NCBI GenBank assembly: GCA_039090855.1
Contig: CM076996.1
Location: 48,884,469 to 48,948,468 of the forward strand
DNA: 64,000 nt
Direction of reading: 5' to 3'
From: Macrothele yani
Taxonomy: Eukaryota; Arthropoda; Arachnida; Araneae; Macrothelidae
Shown here: piece after piece, positions 11,348 to 21,529 of the stretch
How positions within the stretch are numbered: position 1 is the first letter of the stretch
How the letters are laid out: the number at the start of each line of letters is the position of its first letter
Made by a program: the position numbers and the translations under genes
The notes under the pieces: generated by a model
Told to the model about the DNA's origin: nothing
The model's database searches: none
What the model saw: only the letters and a program-made list of their open reading frames with translations

Positions 11348-12960
11348 CACTGTCTGATCAAAAGTATCCGGGCATTTGCATATCCAAAAACTCCCTGTAA
11401 TAGAAAAGGAATTAGTACAAAGTTGATATACCGTTTGCTGCTGTCGCAGCCTTTACTCTACTGTGAAGTCTTTCCACTAAATGTTGGTACTTTGCTGCGA
11501 GAATTGTCTACCTTCATGCCACATGAGCATTAGTCTGGTCAGTCATTGAAGTCGAGCGGTTTGGTCTGGCTCGCAGTTGGCGTTCCAATTCATCACAAAG
11601 GTGCAACATGGAGTTTGCCATATGGGCTGTCTTCAGGCCAGTAAAGTTCTTCTACACCCATCTCATCAAACTATTCCTGCACAAACCTCATATTGTGGAC
11701 GAGAGCATTGTTTTATTAGTAAATGGTCTTTACCGAACAATTGCGGAAATGTTGGGATGCCAAAGTTCTCGAGAATATTATTATAGGCCGCAACGTTTAG
11801 ATTCCAGCGTACTTGAACTAGGGCCTCAGCCCAAATCATGAAAAAGAGCCGCAGAGCATGCTGCCTCCTCCACCAAACTTCACAGTCGACACAACACAGT
11901 CGGGCATGTAGCGATCACCTGGCATCCTTTGCATCTAGACACGTCCGTCGGAATTTCAGATGGTGAAACGCGATTCATAGCATCAGAGAGTGCGTTTCAA
12001 GTGCTTCACAGTTCACTGGCGCCCACCAGATTTACAACACTCCAAGAGACTATTGGCGGTGATCTTGCAAATCTAGGCTTGTGTGAGGCTCCTCAACAAC
12101 GGAAACGCATTCCCTTCGGCTCTCGATGAATCTGATGTTGCGTCCAGAGGCATTTTGCAACTCGGTGGTGAGTGTTGCAACCGAGGTCAGGCGAGCTTTA
12201 TTGCACCAGCCGCTTCAGCACTCGGCGGTCATATTCTGTGCTGTTTAACTCATCACCCCATTCTTTAAGAATTGTTCTGTTGTTCGTGTTTGTGTTGAAC
12301 TTTGAACATTGAATATCTTTTAATGGTGTGGTGCAACAGTGGACACCGGACAAGTAGCATGATTGAACTGAATTGTAATGAGTATGTTTATGCCAGATTT
12401 TTGAAAACCAGGAGGACTGAAGCCGAAATAGCGCAATATGTGCAATATGTTGCTCCATATATCTCATTGCTGATTTTATATGTCTCACTGGATGTAACTT
12501 ACATACGCTTTCAAACTTTAATGTAAATATATCGCACATGTAGAGATATTCTTAGGTTCAGATATAAATATTCCATTGTCATCGAAGTCAACTTGCCATT
12601 TCTGGGCTCATGTACTATAAAGTATGTAACAGCACTATAGAGGACTTTATCCTAATATACATATTCTGTCAATTTACGTGGCGTACCAGGTCGCGATTGC
12701 GCAGTTGTTGCTCCTAGGCTTTTCCACTTCCCAATAACATTACTTACGATTACTCAGGGAGATGAAACAAAGCAGAAAGTTCGCAAACTGACTTTTTGCT
12801 GAGAATGGCATCCTATGACTGTGCCACGTTTTACTGTTCATGCTTATCTATGGTGTATGGTAGGCCACGTGCGTCATTTTAAACATGTGTTGGCCATGAT
12901 TGTGATGTAAATAGGCAAATCCACTACATAAAAAGGGCGTCCCGATACTTCTGATCATAT
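11348..12960 (-). mobile_element. Tc1-like transposon H, heavily decayed
   Basis: The left inverted repeat begins CACTGTCTGATCAAAAG after TA at 11346-11347. A diverged partner, cccgatacttctgatca, lies at about 12940-12957. On the minus strand, scattered frames reproduce a Tc1-like transposase in order: a segment near LKEWGDELNSTEYDRR (about 12210-12270), the catalytic stretch ESRFT and [12 protein letters not shown] (11870-11990), then WPEDSPYGKL and a C-terminal relic (11480-11640). Numerous stops and shifts make it non-functional. The right boundary is approximate. Confidence 0.8.
11480..12545 (-). pseudogene. Tc1-like transposase relic (H)
   Basis: Read on the minus strand, the relic covers the end of the DNA-binding region through to the C-terminus. 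Recognisable pieces are ILKEWGDEL-STEYDRRVLKRL near 12250, the first catalytic block ESRFT-NSDGRV near 11960, the [13 protein letters not shown] glycine-rich block near 11885, and the third catalytic neighbourhood GVEELYWPEDSP near 11650. In the family that last block is followed by a catalytic acidic residue. Many in-frame stops and at least several frameshifts are present. It is a fossil identified by motif order, not by any open frame. Confidence 0.72.
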
Positions 12961-13004
12961 ATTGAAATGCTTGAACCGGGAACTGTACTCGGATATAGTC
13001 TTGT

Positions 13005-13140
13005 GGGAAGCACAAAATGTCTCCGACTTTGAAAATGGCTTGATCATCGATGCACTTTTAGCTGGAACTACGATTGCTCGATTCTGGTTTTGTGCCTTCT
13101 CACACATCCACAATCACCAAATCATGGCTAGACGAACATT
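13005..13140 (+). pseudogene. Probable Tc1-like DNA-binding fragment
   Basis: The translation VSDFENGLIIDALLAGTTIA resembles the first helix-turn-helix of Tc1-like transposases (the LSDFERG-IV-A-LAG pattern). It is followed by a decayed helix region. No catalytic domain follows, because element G and other sequence come next. The identification rests on one short motif. Confidence 0.45.
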
Positions 13141-13212
13141 TCACGGATTATTGGCATATTTTCACTGTATTCCATGTATTTACTTCATCCAGAAAACTTG
13201 AAAATTTCGCTG

Positions 13213-13283
13213 TCCTGGAGTGGGAATCGTACCCACACCTCCCGATATCCGGTCAAGCATGCTGGTCATTATACCACCCAGGA
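13213..13283 (-). repeat. tRNA-like SINE head (family 2), copy 1
   Basis: On the minus strand this 71-nt block starts TCCTGGGTGG and ends CTCCAGGA, which pair as an acceptor stem. It contains GGTATAATG (A-box-like) and GGGTACGATTCCC (B-box-like). Two relatives occur at 33484-33551 and 37409-37476. All are preceded on the plus strand by a diverged common flank, for example gaaaatttcgctgtcctgga here. The anticodon arm is degenerate, so I read it as a tRNA-derived repeat, not a functional tRNA gene. Confidence 0.6.
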
Positions 13284-13977
13284 TGAGGAAATCCCAAGCA
13301 ACTCAACATACGTGAATATATATCTGATTACCATCAGATTTGCGCTTGCCGAAGCTGTTCCTGCTCCATTGTTCAGTCCGATGGCAAAATTGCCTAATTG
13401 GAAAGGGACCCAGATTTTTATTAAGATGCAATAACTTGAACTGCTTCTGGAAGAATATAGCCATAAATGCATCACTGTTTGTGAAAATTGCGACTCCCGG
13501 AAGGACGGCTGGTATTAGCTTGAAACTTACAGGATTACGTACCATGCATTTCAACTATCCGGTTTCGGGTACAAAGAGCTGTCTCAAACGACATATTGCA
13601 ATCAGTAAAGAGTTGACATTGAAGCGAAAGGTCGTTTCTTATGTATCACTATGCACCTTCGCCGAAGAAGGTCGCAATATGAACACCTGACGGACTTTGA
13701 GCGAGGAAGAACTGTTGGGATGAAAGAAGCTGGAATTTCCTACCGTGAAATTTCCACTCGCACGGGACAAAACGCCAATACAGTGATGCGTATGTGGCGT
13801 CAGTAGAAAGATGAGGCTCGGACGCGTACAAATCCGGGAAATGGACCACAAAATCGAACGACAGCAAGAGATGAGAGACACCTCTGTCGCATTGAAGTGG
13901 CCGGGGGCACAGCGACATCCATGGTGTTGGCGCAGCAGTGGAGGATGTCGCACCATGTATGTCGCGCGTGATAGCGC

Positions 13978-14026
13978 TATAATGCTTATTTAGTTATGGC
14001 TAGTACGTAACTAAATAAGCATTATA
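13978..14026. repeat. Perfect 19-bp hairpin inside element G
   Basis: The arms tataatgcttatttagtta (13978-13996) and taactaaataagcattata (14008-14026) are perfect inverses around an 11-nt loop. The right arm and loop resemble the subterminal sequence of the hAT element at 16370-16405 (ctagtgcgtaactaaataac). Confidence 0.85.
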
Positions 14027-14223
14027 ACATTATAAGGGCAGGCTTTGTTCTCTAGCACAGTTCGACGTCGTCTTCTTAACAGAGGACTGGTGGCTAGTAG
14101 TCCATTACCGCGCATTCCTTTGACCCTCAACCACAAACTCCTCAGGCTACAATGAGGTCTCGAACACATATATTGTCGTGCTGGTTGGCAGCAGGTCGTG
14201 TTTGCTGACGAATCACGATTCAA

Positions 14224-14370
14224 CTTAATGCACCATGACTGTCGTATACATGTTCGAAGACATACGTGTTCGGTGACTTGATGCACCATGATGGTCGTAC
14301 ACATGTTCGAAGACATACGTGTTCGGTGACTTGATGCACCATGATGGTCGTATATGTGTTCGGTGAACGG
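14224..14370 (+). repeat. 53-bp tandem duplication in transposase G
   Basis: Units begin cttaatgcacc at 14224, cttgatgcacc at 14277 and cttgatgcacc at 14330 (partial). The exact period is 53 bp, which is not a multiple of three. The duplicated block lies just after the first catalytic aspartate region, so it breaks the reading frame. Confidence 0.9.
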
Positions 14371-14904
14371 CACCTTTCAGCGCCATACCGGCCCAACGCC
14401 AAGCGTCATGGCTTGGAGCGCAATTGCGTTCAATTTGTGATCTCGATTGATACAAAACTGAGAAAACCTTCGACAGCCAGCGACACATCCTTGATGTTTT
14501 GTAAGGAGAAGTTGTCCTGGCGCTATATTCAGCAGGACAATGCTTGGCCACATATAACCCGGAATGTCTAAGACCTCTACCATGCACGACTTCTTCCGTA
14601 GCCTGTAAGTTCGCCGGCTATGTCCCCGAACGAGCATGTCTGGGACCAGGTAGCTAATTACAGCCTGGCAGGCTATTCCCTAGGACGATACCAAAAACCT
14701 TTTCCATTCAATACCACGCACGGTAGAGGCTGTTATTGTTGCTCGAGGTGGCTTCACACGATACCGAGTTTTGAAGTGAAAAAATCTTGTACCGCTCATT
14801 AAATGTTATCAGTTATCTTTGTAACATGAGAAATTTGTGATATAAATTTCATTTAAATAGGGTGATTTTTTCTTGGTCTTGCAATTTTCACAAACAGTAG
14901 TGTG

Positions 14905-15370
14905 TAGCAGTGATTAGGGCTTCTCCCAAGAATTTGTCTTCCATTTTTGAATATAGAGCCTTATTTTTTCATTCCAACAAGATATCGATTTTTTCTTTCT
15001 TCCACGATGTTTGGATATGGTGAATATGGTACACTCGCTTGGTGTTCAGTTTCATTCTCGGCAAGAGAGTTTTCAAATTCTAAACCAACATTTTCTCCTC
15101 ATTTGTCTGTTCTAATTGCGCCAAGTTTGGTCTTGAATTTGTTGCTTGTGACTGCAACGTATTGCTTCAAAGTTTCTGTAACTTTATTTTTATTGCTCAT
15201 TAGATATACATATGTAAACTTTCTGAAGCCATCAAGGGATTACTCCCATGGAAGTTACTCCCATTACTCTTTCTATGCTGAAGCCATCAACGAGTTACTC
15301 CCATTACTCTTTCCATGGGACCCCATATGTTTTTATGTATTCGGTCTAGTGGTTTTTGTGCTTTATCCTC
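14905..15370. other. No recognised gene; short imperfect direct repeat
   Basis: AT-rich. A block around gaagccatcaa and ttactcccattactcttt occurs twice between 15225 and 15320. No family recognised. Confidence 0.4.
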
Positions 15371-15947
15371 TATAACGAAGTAAATTTCTCCGTCATTTTT
15401 GTCCACGCCTGGGAACGAACCCGAGTCCACTTATTCCGGAACATGTCACTCTACCAACTGAGCTACGCAGACATTCGTTCTTGCTGCTATCTGCCTTTAT
15501 GTCATGTAGGAGGCACGTCACATCTCCTTACCCCCGAAAGAGGGCCGGGGTCATTGCCCACGGGTCAGCCGTGACCATGAATCATTGCAGGCAACCATCT
15601 GCTGCAGACATGCACTTTGGAACTCCCAGTCCATCTGGTGTGCGGAATGCAACGTCACACACATTTATTTTTCGAAGCGCTGAAGAAGGGATTCTCTTAT
15701 TTTTCCTGACTCGCGGTGTGGAAAGAACATCACACCATTGCGAGATCTTTAACGGCCGGGTCATCTGGGAAGTTCGGGCGCCATTATAACAAAGTAAATT
15801 TCTCCGTCATTTTTGTCCACGCCGGGGAACGAATCCGAGTGCACTTTTTCCGGAACAAGTGGCCCTACCAACTGAGCTACGCAGACGTCCGTTCTTGCTG
15901 CTATCTGCCTTTATGTCGTGTGCATCCTGCGGGACAGGCACGTCACA
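15371..15947 (-). mobile_element. TRIM-1: miniature LTR retrotransposon with tRNA-like LTRs
   Basis: Read on the minus strand: a 5' LTR (15785-15947, TGTGACG...GTTATA), one spacer base, then a primer-binding site TGGCGCCCGAAC (15783-15772) matching the 3' end of lysine tRNA. A 262-bp non-coding internal region ends in a purine-rich GGGGGTAAGGAGA, followed by the 3' LTR (15371-15522). Each LTR carries a 72-nt tRNA-like domain (15815-15886 and 15401-15472). A 35-nt hairpin at 15710-15744 is shared with TRIM-2 and TRIM-3. The flanking 4-mers (cctc and cttc on the plus strand) match at three of four bases, so the target duplication has decayed. There is no coding capacity, so it depends on another LTR element's enzymes. 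Confidence 0.88.
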
Positions 15948-16209
15948 CTTCTTTACTCTCCTTGGGCATACATTAGTTTCTGTGTTCTTTTTATGCAGCA
16001 TTAACAGTTTATATTTCTTTTGCATTCAGACAATTTTAATCTTCTTTCACCATTTCCTTCAGCTCCATCTCTCTAATAAGGTTGGGATCACAGTGTCCCA
16101 AACGAATATTGGTATAGATATGTGCAATTTAGCTTTTCACAGTGTTTATCAAATTTAACTCTTTCTGTTTCTCTCACTGTTTTCAGCTTATAGAGGTTTG
16201 TATTATCAG

Positions 16210-18796
16210 TAGGGCAGTAATTTTATCGCGGGGGAAAATTGCAAAATTCACGGGGCGGTCGGGAGATAAATTATGAAATTTCGCGGAAAGTTCGCGGCCT
16301 ATGATATACACTAACATTTCAAAAAAAAAAAAAAAAAGACTACCAAGTTACGAAGCAGTAATACAAATGACTAGTGCGTAACTAAATAACCATTATAACT
16401 TTATAAGTTTTAAAAATCGATACTTACATTTATAAACCATTCAAATTCTGGCAATGTTATCAACGCCGTTACACGAGATCAAGATTTCCATTTAAGTGGA
16501 CGGCATTTTGATACGTTATATTGTACATACACAGATTTGTTTCTTTAATGTTGTGTCTGTTGTCCTGTAACACGTTTTTTAATTTAGAAAAGGATCGTTC
16601 CGAATCGACACTGTTTGTGGGTACTGATAGGCAACGGATGGCGACCATTTGTAGCTCAGGAACCGACCTCTTTTTGTATTCCAGAAGTCTAGCAAACCTT
16701 CGCTGACACGAAATTCATTTACACTCGCTTTGTATGAACGAAATTCACATTTTAGTTGGTCCTCATCTTCGAACATATAGGGATGTGGCTGAAAACAAAC
16801 AAATCTTCTTCGTCGTCTAAAAGGTCCAAGGAGTTAAGTTGATCGGGATCAAACATCCTACATGCTTTGAAGAAGTTTGCGGTTGGCTGACAAAATCGAT
16901 GCTTTTTATCTTCAAAAAAAATAACTCTTAATTTTTTCATAACAAGTGCATATAGCTTTTTTTGCAGCGACGTGATCGCAGTCTCGACTCTTGCTAAGAA
17001 GACTGTTGGTGATGTCAGACATCTCATTATATATTTTGTGCGCGGAAATTCGCCGTTTTTCAAATAAAGTGAGCTGTCCGGAAATATACGGCGCATGAAC
17101 CTCAACCTGCTTCAGATTTTCTTTTAAATCCCTGTCTTGACAATACCCAGTGATTTTATCCACAATACAACTACTACTGTTGTCTGTTTCTTTTTCAAAA
17201 AACTCTGCGTAGTTTTCTAAATGTGTGCAGTGAAAAAGCACGGCCTCAAACCAACTCTTCCACCTAGTCTGCACAGGTACTGGTGGTAAGCAGCCCTTCT
17301 CTTGGAAAAATAGTCGAAAACGTCCTTTACGGGAAGGATAAGCTGTGAAGGCACTTTTAACAGCAACTACTAAAGAGTTAACATTTTCAAATTCATTCAG
17401 CCAAATTTCGCCCAAAAGATTTAAAAGATGCGCAGACCTGAACACCATTCAAAAATGCAACTTTCAGGCTCTTTCCCCTGGACACGCTTTGGACAGGCTC
17501 TTTCCCCACGCTTTGGACATGTAAGATGCATTGTCTGTCACAAAAGTGGTTATATTAGCAAAAGGTATTTTATACTTATTAACGCACTGAAGTATTGCCT
17601 CGCTGACTGCTTTAAAATTTACGGATTCCAAAGTGATGCACTCAAGGAAGATTGCATTCAAAGAGGTTTCATCATTGCAGCTTTCATCATTCGGTTCAGC
17701 TGATGGAAGAGCAAGAATATTCAAAATGTATCTATCTTATGAATCAGTTGTTTCGTCCGCTACGATGTTTACACCGGATACTGATTTAAAAAATCTTTCA
17801 CTTGTTGCTTTTAAATATCATATATTTTCGGAAAATAACATTTCCGCATCCAATTTTCCTTTGGAATAACACCAATATCTTTCAACGAATTTTCCAAGTA
17901 ATTTTTTAAAGTAGGGTTATTCAGTTTGGAAAGTGCGATGTTGGCTGCACAAAAGGCACCAGTTAATTTCGAAAGTTCCATTGAGAGATCCTGTTCTTGT
18001 GCAGTTCTTTTCTCGATTAAATTCATCAACACATTTCTGCATTATTTTCAGTTGACTGTTCAGACACACCTTTTTTATGCAGCTTGCTTGCTAAATGCTT
18101 TTTACAACTGTCCTTTCTTGAAAAATCCACTGCTATATTGCAACACAAACAGAAAAATAGATTTTTGTTCACATGAAACGTCCCCTTGCTGTACTGCTTG
18201 CATCTTTCAGATGACCTCATTTTACTCACGTGGCTCATTTTGAAAATTAAAATACAATATCTACAAACTTCATAAGCTACTCACACGAAAGAACAAATTT
18301 TCTAAGCTAAGCGTCTGTGAAACACTCTTTTCTGTGAGCTGCTTTCCCAGCTAAAATTGCTAACACAACTGAAGACATCCGGTTTACGGTTTACTAGTCC
18401 AGCAAGTCGCAAAGGTCATTCAACAGTAGCGCGGGGGGGGGGACACGAAAGACCATGTGTGCACTCTTCAGCCAAGTGCATGTGACCTTGAATTACCTGT
18501 CAAGCTTGTTCGAAAAGAGCATCTTCGTAACGAACAATCTTGAGAGGTAATTCAAAGTTTGAAGCTCTGGTTTGGACTTTTGAGTAAGATTATTTTGCGG
18601 TATATTTTTCGCGTAAAATCTAATGAAGGCAGTATTAAAATTACACTAATCAAAATATTATAATAGAAATTAGGCAAAAATAGGTAAAAAAATATGAAAT
18701 TCCCGGATATATTTGATATTCGCGAAATTAGAGAAAACCGTCTAAAATTCCCGAAAAAAATCACGGAAATTCGCGCCACGACAGAATTACTCCCTA
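16210..18796 (-). mobile_element. hAT-family DNA transposon, full length
   Basis: Bounded by an exact 8-bp target duplication ATTATCAG (16202-16209 and 18797-18804), the hallmark of hAT insertion. The terminal inverted repeats are imperfect: TAGGGCAGTAATTTTATCG on the left and, inverted, TAGGGAGTAATTCTGTCG on the right. The transposase lies on the minus strand and is broken. Subterminal regions carry many copies of cgcggaaa/ttcgcg-like words. The element is 2,587 bp long. Confidence 0.95.
16579..18238 (-). pseudogene. hAT transposase with BED-type zinc finger, broken
   Basis: The minus-strand segments, in order, are as follows. 18238-18026: a BED-like finger, LFFCLCCNIAVDF then HLASKLH, preceded by SSERCKQY. 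18032-17811: a linker with KLTGAFCAANIALSKL. 17724-17464: ITTFVTDNASYMSKAW, the hAT TDNA block with a catalytic aspartate. 17448-16912: HLLNLLGEIW and the conserved TRWKSWFEA. 17105-16752 and 16776-16579: the C-terminal region including LLDFWNTKRGR. The finger resembles those of CGGBP1-like proteins, which derive from hAT transposases. Frame changes separate the segments. One follows a 29-bp tandem duplication at 17467-17521 that interrupts the catalytic core. Confidence 0.85.
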
Positions 18797-18804
18797 ATTA
18801 TCAG

Positions 18805-19867
18805 TGATGTATGAAGCTACAGCAATTTGTCCGCACCTTATCATGTATACATCTCCACTGAAAGTAATATTATAACTCTTTTCCGCACGTTTTCTGATTA
18901 ATTGGAGGATACTTTCTAATTCTGGGACACAAAGTACTTCTACTTTTATATTGTTTATTTCCCCTTTATCGTTTCTGCACTATAAATATTCTTTACCTTT
19001 CCAGTGGATTGCATTCTTACCCCCATTGGTTGTTGTAATATCCATTTTTAGCATCTGGGTCAATTTCTGTGAAAGAATTTTCATCATTGGTCATATGGAT
19101 CAGGGCGCGCGGATCTATTGATCATTTGGTATTTTCAACCTTGGCAAGTGTTGTTTTAAATGTGAATCCCTTTGTTTCATGTTTAATATTTTATACATTG
19201 TTTGTGCTTGATTTAAATTCATTTCTGATATTTATAGTTTGAAGGTTTTTGTATTTGTGGAACTTTTCTGTATTTTTCTTCCCTTTTACTTTTCCCGAAT
19301 GTCAGCATTCATTTTTAGTGTTACCTTTCGTAATACAATATGAGCAATGTTTTGCTTCTCTTCCATTTCTGTTTGATTTGTCTCTCATTTCAAATGCTGT
19401 GGTGGAATTTGTTTTTATGCGTGATTTTTCTTTTCGACGACTGTTGTATTCATCGATAAGTTTATTTCCAGTAAATTCTGTCATTTTATCTTAGTGTTTT
19501 GTCGTCATATGCGAATGTTAGAACCGACAGAATGTTAGCTGTTAGAAGTGGATCTTTTTTTCTTCACCTATTGATTTAATTTTATTTGCAATTTCTGATA
19601 TCTGATTGTTGTACTCCTGCATATTTAAGCAGTCATTGCATCTTTTGCTATAAAGTTTTCTTAGCAAATTGAGCTTACTATTCAAATTTTTTCGTTCATG
19701 TATACGCTGCAGCTAGACACATATTTCGTGCTGTCGTTTCGTTTATGACATTTTATAATCTGTTCATCCTCCAAAAGCAAACTTATTTTTGACTTCGCCT
19801 GGGCATTTTTCTTAATCCATTCCTGAGTTTTAACTGTAGATTCCTCTTGGGAAACAGCATTCCAAGT
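18805..19867. other. No recognised gene
   Basis: AT-rich. An 81-codon hydrophobic frame at 19249-19494 and its minus-strand counterpart have no recognisable features. Confidence 0.4.
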
Positions 19868-19936
19868 ATTTTCTTTCACAAGAAGCAAAAGCATTTTCTT
19901 TCACAAGAAGCAAAAGCATTTTCTTTCACAAGAAGC
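19868..19936 (+). repeat. 25-bp tandem repeat at a transposon truncation
   Basis: Units beginning attttctttcacaagaagc start at 19868, 19893 and 19918 (exact period 25). The third unit runs directly into the truncated end of Tc1-like B1 at about 19937. Confidence 0.92.
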
Positions 19937-20801
19937 CGATCAGCGACCAGACGTGTTCGATGAGCGATATATCGGGAGAACAGGCGGGCCACGGCAGCAG
20001 TGACACCTGGTAGGCCGTGAAGAATTGTTGCACGATGCGTGCCACGTGCGGGCGCGCATTGTCCTGTTGAAACGTGGCTGCTGGCAGGTCCTGTAAGTAA
20101 GGGAGGACTACAGGCTCCAAAACGTTGGAGATGTAGCGGTGGCTGTTGAGTGTACCGGCGATGCGTACCAGAGGGGTGCGGGTGTCATATCCAATTGAGC
20201 GCCAAACCATAACGCCAGGCGACGGACTGGTATGGCGATGCATAATGCAGGCGTCATACAGCCTCTCGCCGCGATGCCTCCACACGCGGATCCGACCATC
20301 GTGGTGTTGCAAGAAGAAGCGAGATTCGTCGGAGAAAACAATGTACCATTCCGTAGTCCAGGTGAAGCGTTCGACGGCCCACTGCCGCCGCACTCGGCGG
20401 TGGTGTAACGTCAATGGCAATCGGAGCAATGGGCGCCGTGCGACGAGTCCCCGCTCCTGCAGACGACGTCGAACGGTACGTGCTGACACTGGTTGTTGCG
20501 CAACACACCCTAATTCTTGCGCTAACGTTCGTGATGTGGCGGTGCGAACCGTCAATACCAGCCGCACAACATGCCGGTCTTCTCGTTCAGTGGTGTGCTG
20601 TGGCTGCGGCAATCGCTCACGTCGGTACGTCTGTCCCTCCTGCATCCACCGAATCCATACTCGCCCCACTGTGGCTGGATGTCGTCCCACACGGGCGCCG
20701 ATGTCTCGGTACGATAAACTGCTGTCGCGATAAGCCACTATTCGTCCTCTGTCGAACTCCGAAACGTGCTGGAATGACTGCCGTATTCTGCGACGAGGCA
20801 T
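19926..20801 (-). pseudogene. Tc1-like transposase (B1), C-terminally truncated but otherwise open
   Basis: The likely start is the ATG at 20801-20799 (MPRRRIRQSF), because upstream codons fall in the element's untranslated end. The frame is open for about 291 codons. It has helix-turn-helix 1 (VSEFDRGRIVAYRDSSLSYR) and helix-turn-helix 2, IGARVGRHPATVGRVW. The ARTVRRRLQERGL block follows, then catalytic D in VFSDESRFFL, D in FQQDNARPH and E in SLIEHVW. The last two are 34 residues apart, so all DD34E residues are present. The protein then leaves the element (after SLI) and ends at a stop in flanking sequence. It lacks the C-terminal tail. The central frame carries no stop, so decay is recent or truncation was the inactivating event. 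Confidence 0.93.
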
Positions 20802-21034
20802 CAAGGAAGCTTCCCACGCACAGGTCTGGCAGCACAGCACACTTCCACTACTTACACCCTGCCTTCTGTGCACTCTTCTTATAGTGCTTCTCAGTGGCGT
20901 GCCGGGCGCACATGATTTGCATATGCACTGCAATGCTAATTGTTTGCATGTCCTCTCGCGGACGACGCATGCTGCGAATTTCAGGCCAATCGGATGCTTC
21001 CTTCTTGGTGTTGCATTTTGCATGGCCAGCAGTG
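19937..21034 (-). mobile_element. Tc1-like transposon B1, truncated
   Basis: The right end (transposase start side) has the intact inverted repeat, read inward on the minus strand as CACTGCTGGCCATGCAAAAT, ending at 21034. The left end is cut about 45 codons before the expected C-terminus, next to the 25-bp tandem repeat. The related element B2 (42257-43661) is complete and defines what is missing: the last part of the transposase and the second inverted repeat. Confidence 0.92.
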
Positions 21035-21529
21035 TAGATGTTTTTCTTCTTGGGACTGGTGTTCTTGCATGCTCCGGATGTGTGATACTCTTGTCGAAAA
21101 TGTGATTTTTTTAGTCAATTGTGGGATTGGTCTTCAAGACGGAGTGCCTGAGTAGAGAGAAAATCCACAGAATGCGATTTAGTGCAAGTTTGGAGATTTT
21201 GGGAGCAGTTTTGGGGGAAGGGATTGCTGGCCAAATCTGCACCTCTGTATGCCGGGTAGTCTTCCTTCTTTACACCTGAACTCATTTCCCTGTGGAGTGA
21301 GTTCAGGTGTAAAGTTTCCAAGTTCTTCACGAAAGAAAACAGTACAGGATCTACTTACAGTACAGTCACATTTTACCCCCCTTTCGATGTATAGGTCTGA
21401 GGTCTGATTGGATTCACCATTCATTCTCACCTTAAGCCTAAACAATGATATTCCTTCAGAGTGAAATCTTGTATTTTCGAAGAAAGTAGATCTGATTATT
21501 TGTGATGTTTGCCTAGCCAGTACCTCAGT
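21035..21529. other. No recognised gene; short inverted repeat
   Basis: Contains an imperfect inverted pair around 21270-21312 (acacctgaactca then tgagttcaggtgt). No family recognised. Confidence 0.5.

Larger units (their letters stand above)
13655..14800 (+). pseudogene. Tc1-like transposase relic (G)
   Basis: The N-terminal helix-turn-helix reads LTDFERGRTVGMKEAGISYR, then EISTRTGQNANTVMRMW, near 13686-13803. The middle reads TVRRRLLNRGLVASSPL near 14060. The first catalytic block is VVFADESRFNLMHHD near 14205. The second, IFSRTMLGHI-type, near 14525 corresponds to the QQDNA motif in the +1 frame (QQDNAWPH). The last is SPAMSPNEHVWDQ near 14610. Several stops (the first at 13804-13806), an insertion near 13980 and a 53-bp tandem duplication destroy the frame. 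Motif order and TIRs together make the family assignment firm. Confidence 0.82.
13470..14902 (+). mobile_element. Tc1-like transposon G, decayed
   Basis: The terminal inverted repeats are catcactgtttgtgaaaattg (13469-13489) and its partner gcaattttcacaaacagtag (14881-14900). Between them a plus-strand transposase fossil is recognisable. The element also carries a 53-bp internal tandem duplication (14224-14370) and an inverted AT-rich insertion (13978-14026). Exact ends are uncertain by a few bases. Confidence 0.85.

Noticed and set aside
20146..20884. Plus-strand frames of 195 and 156 codons
   Set aside because: They lie antisense to the Tc1-like B1 transposase, which carries all family motifs; these are shadows caused by its high GC content.
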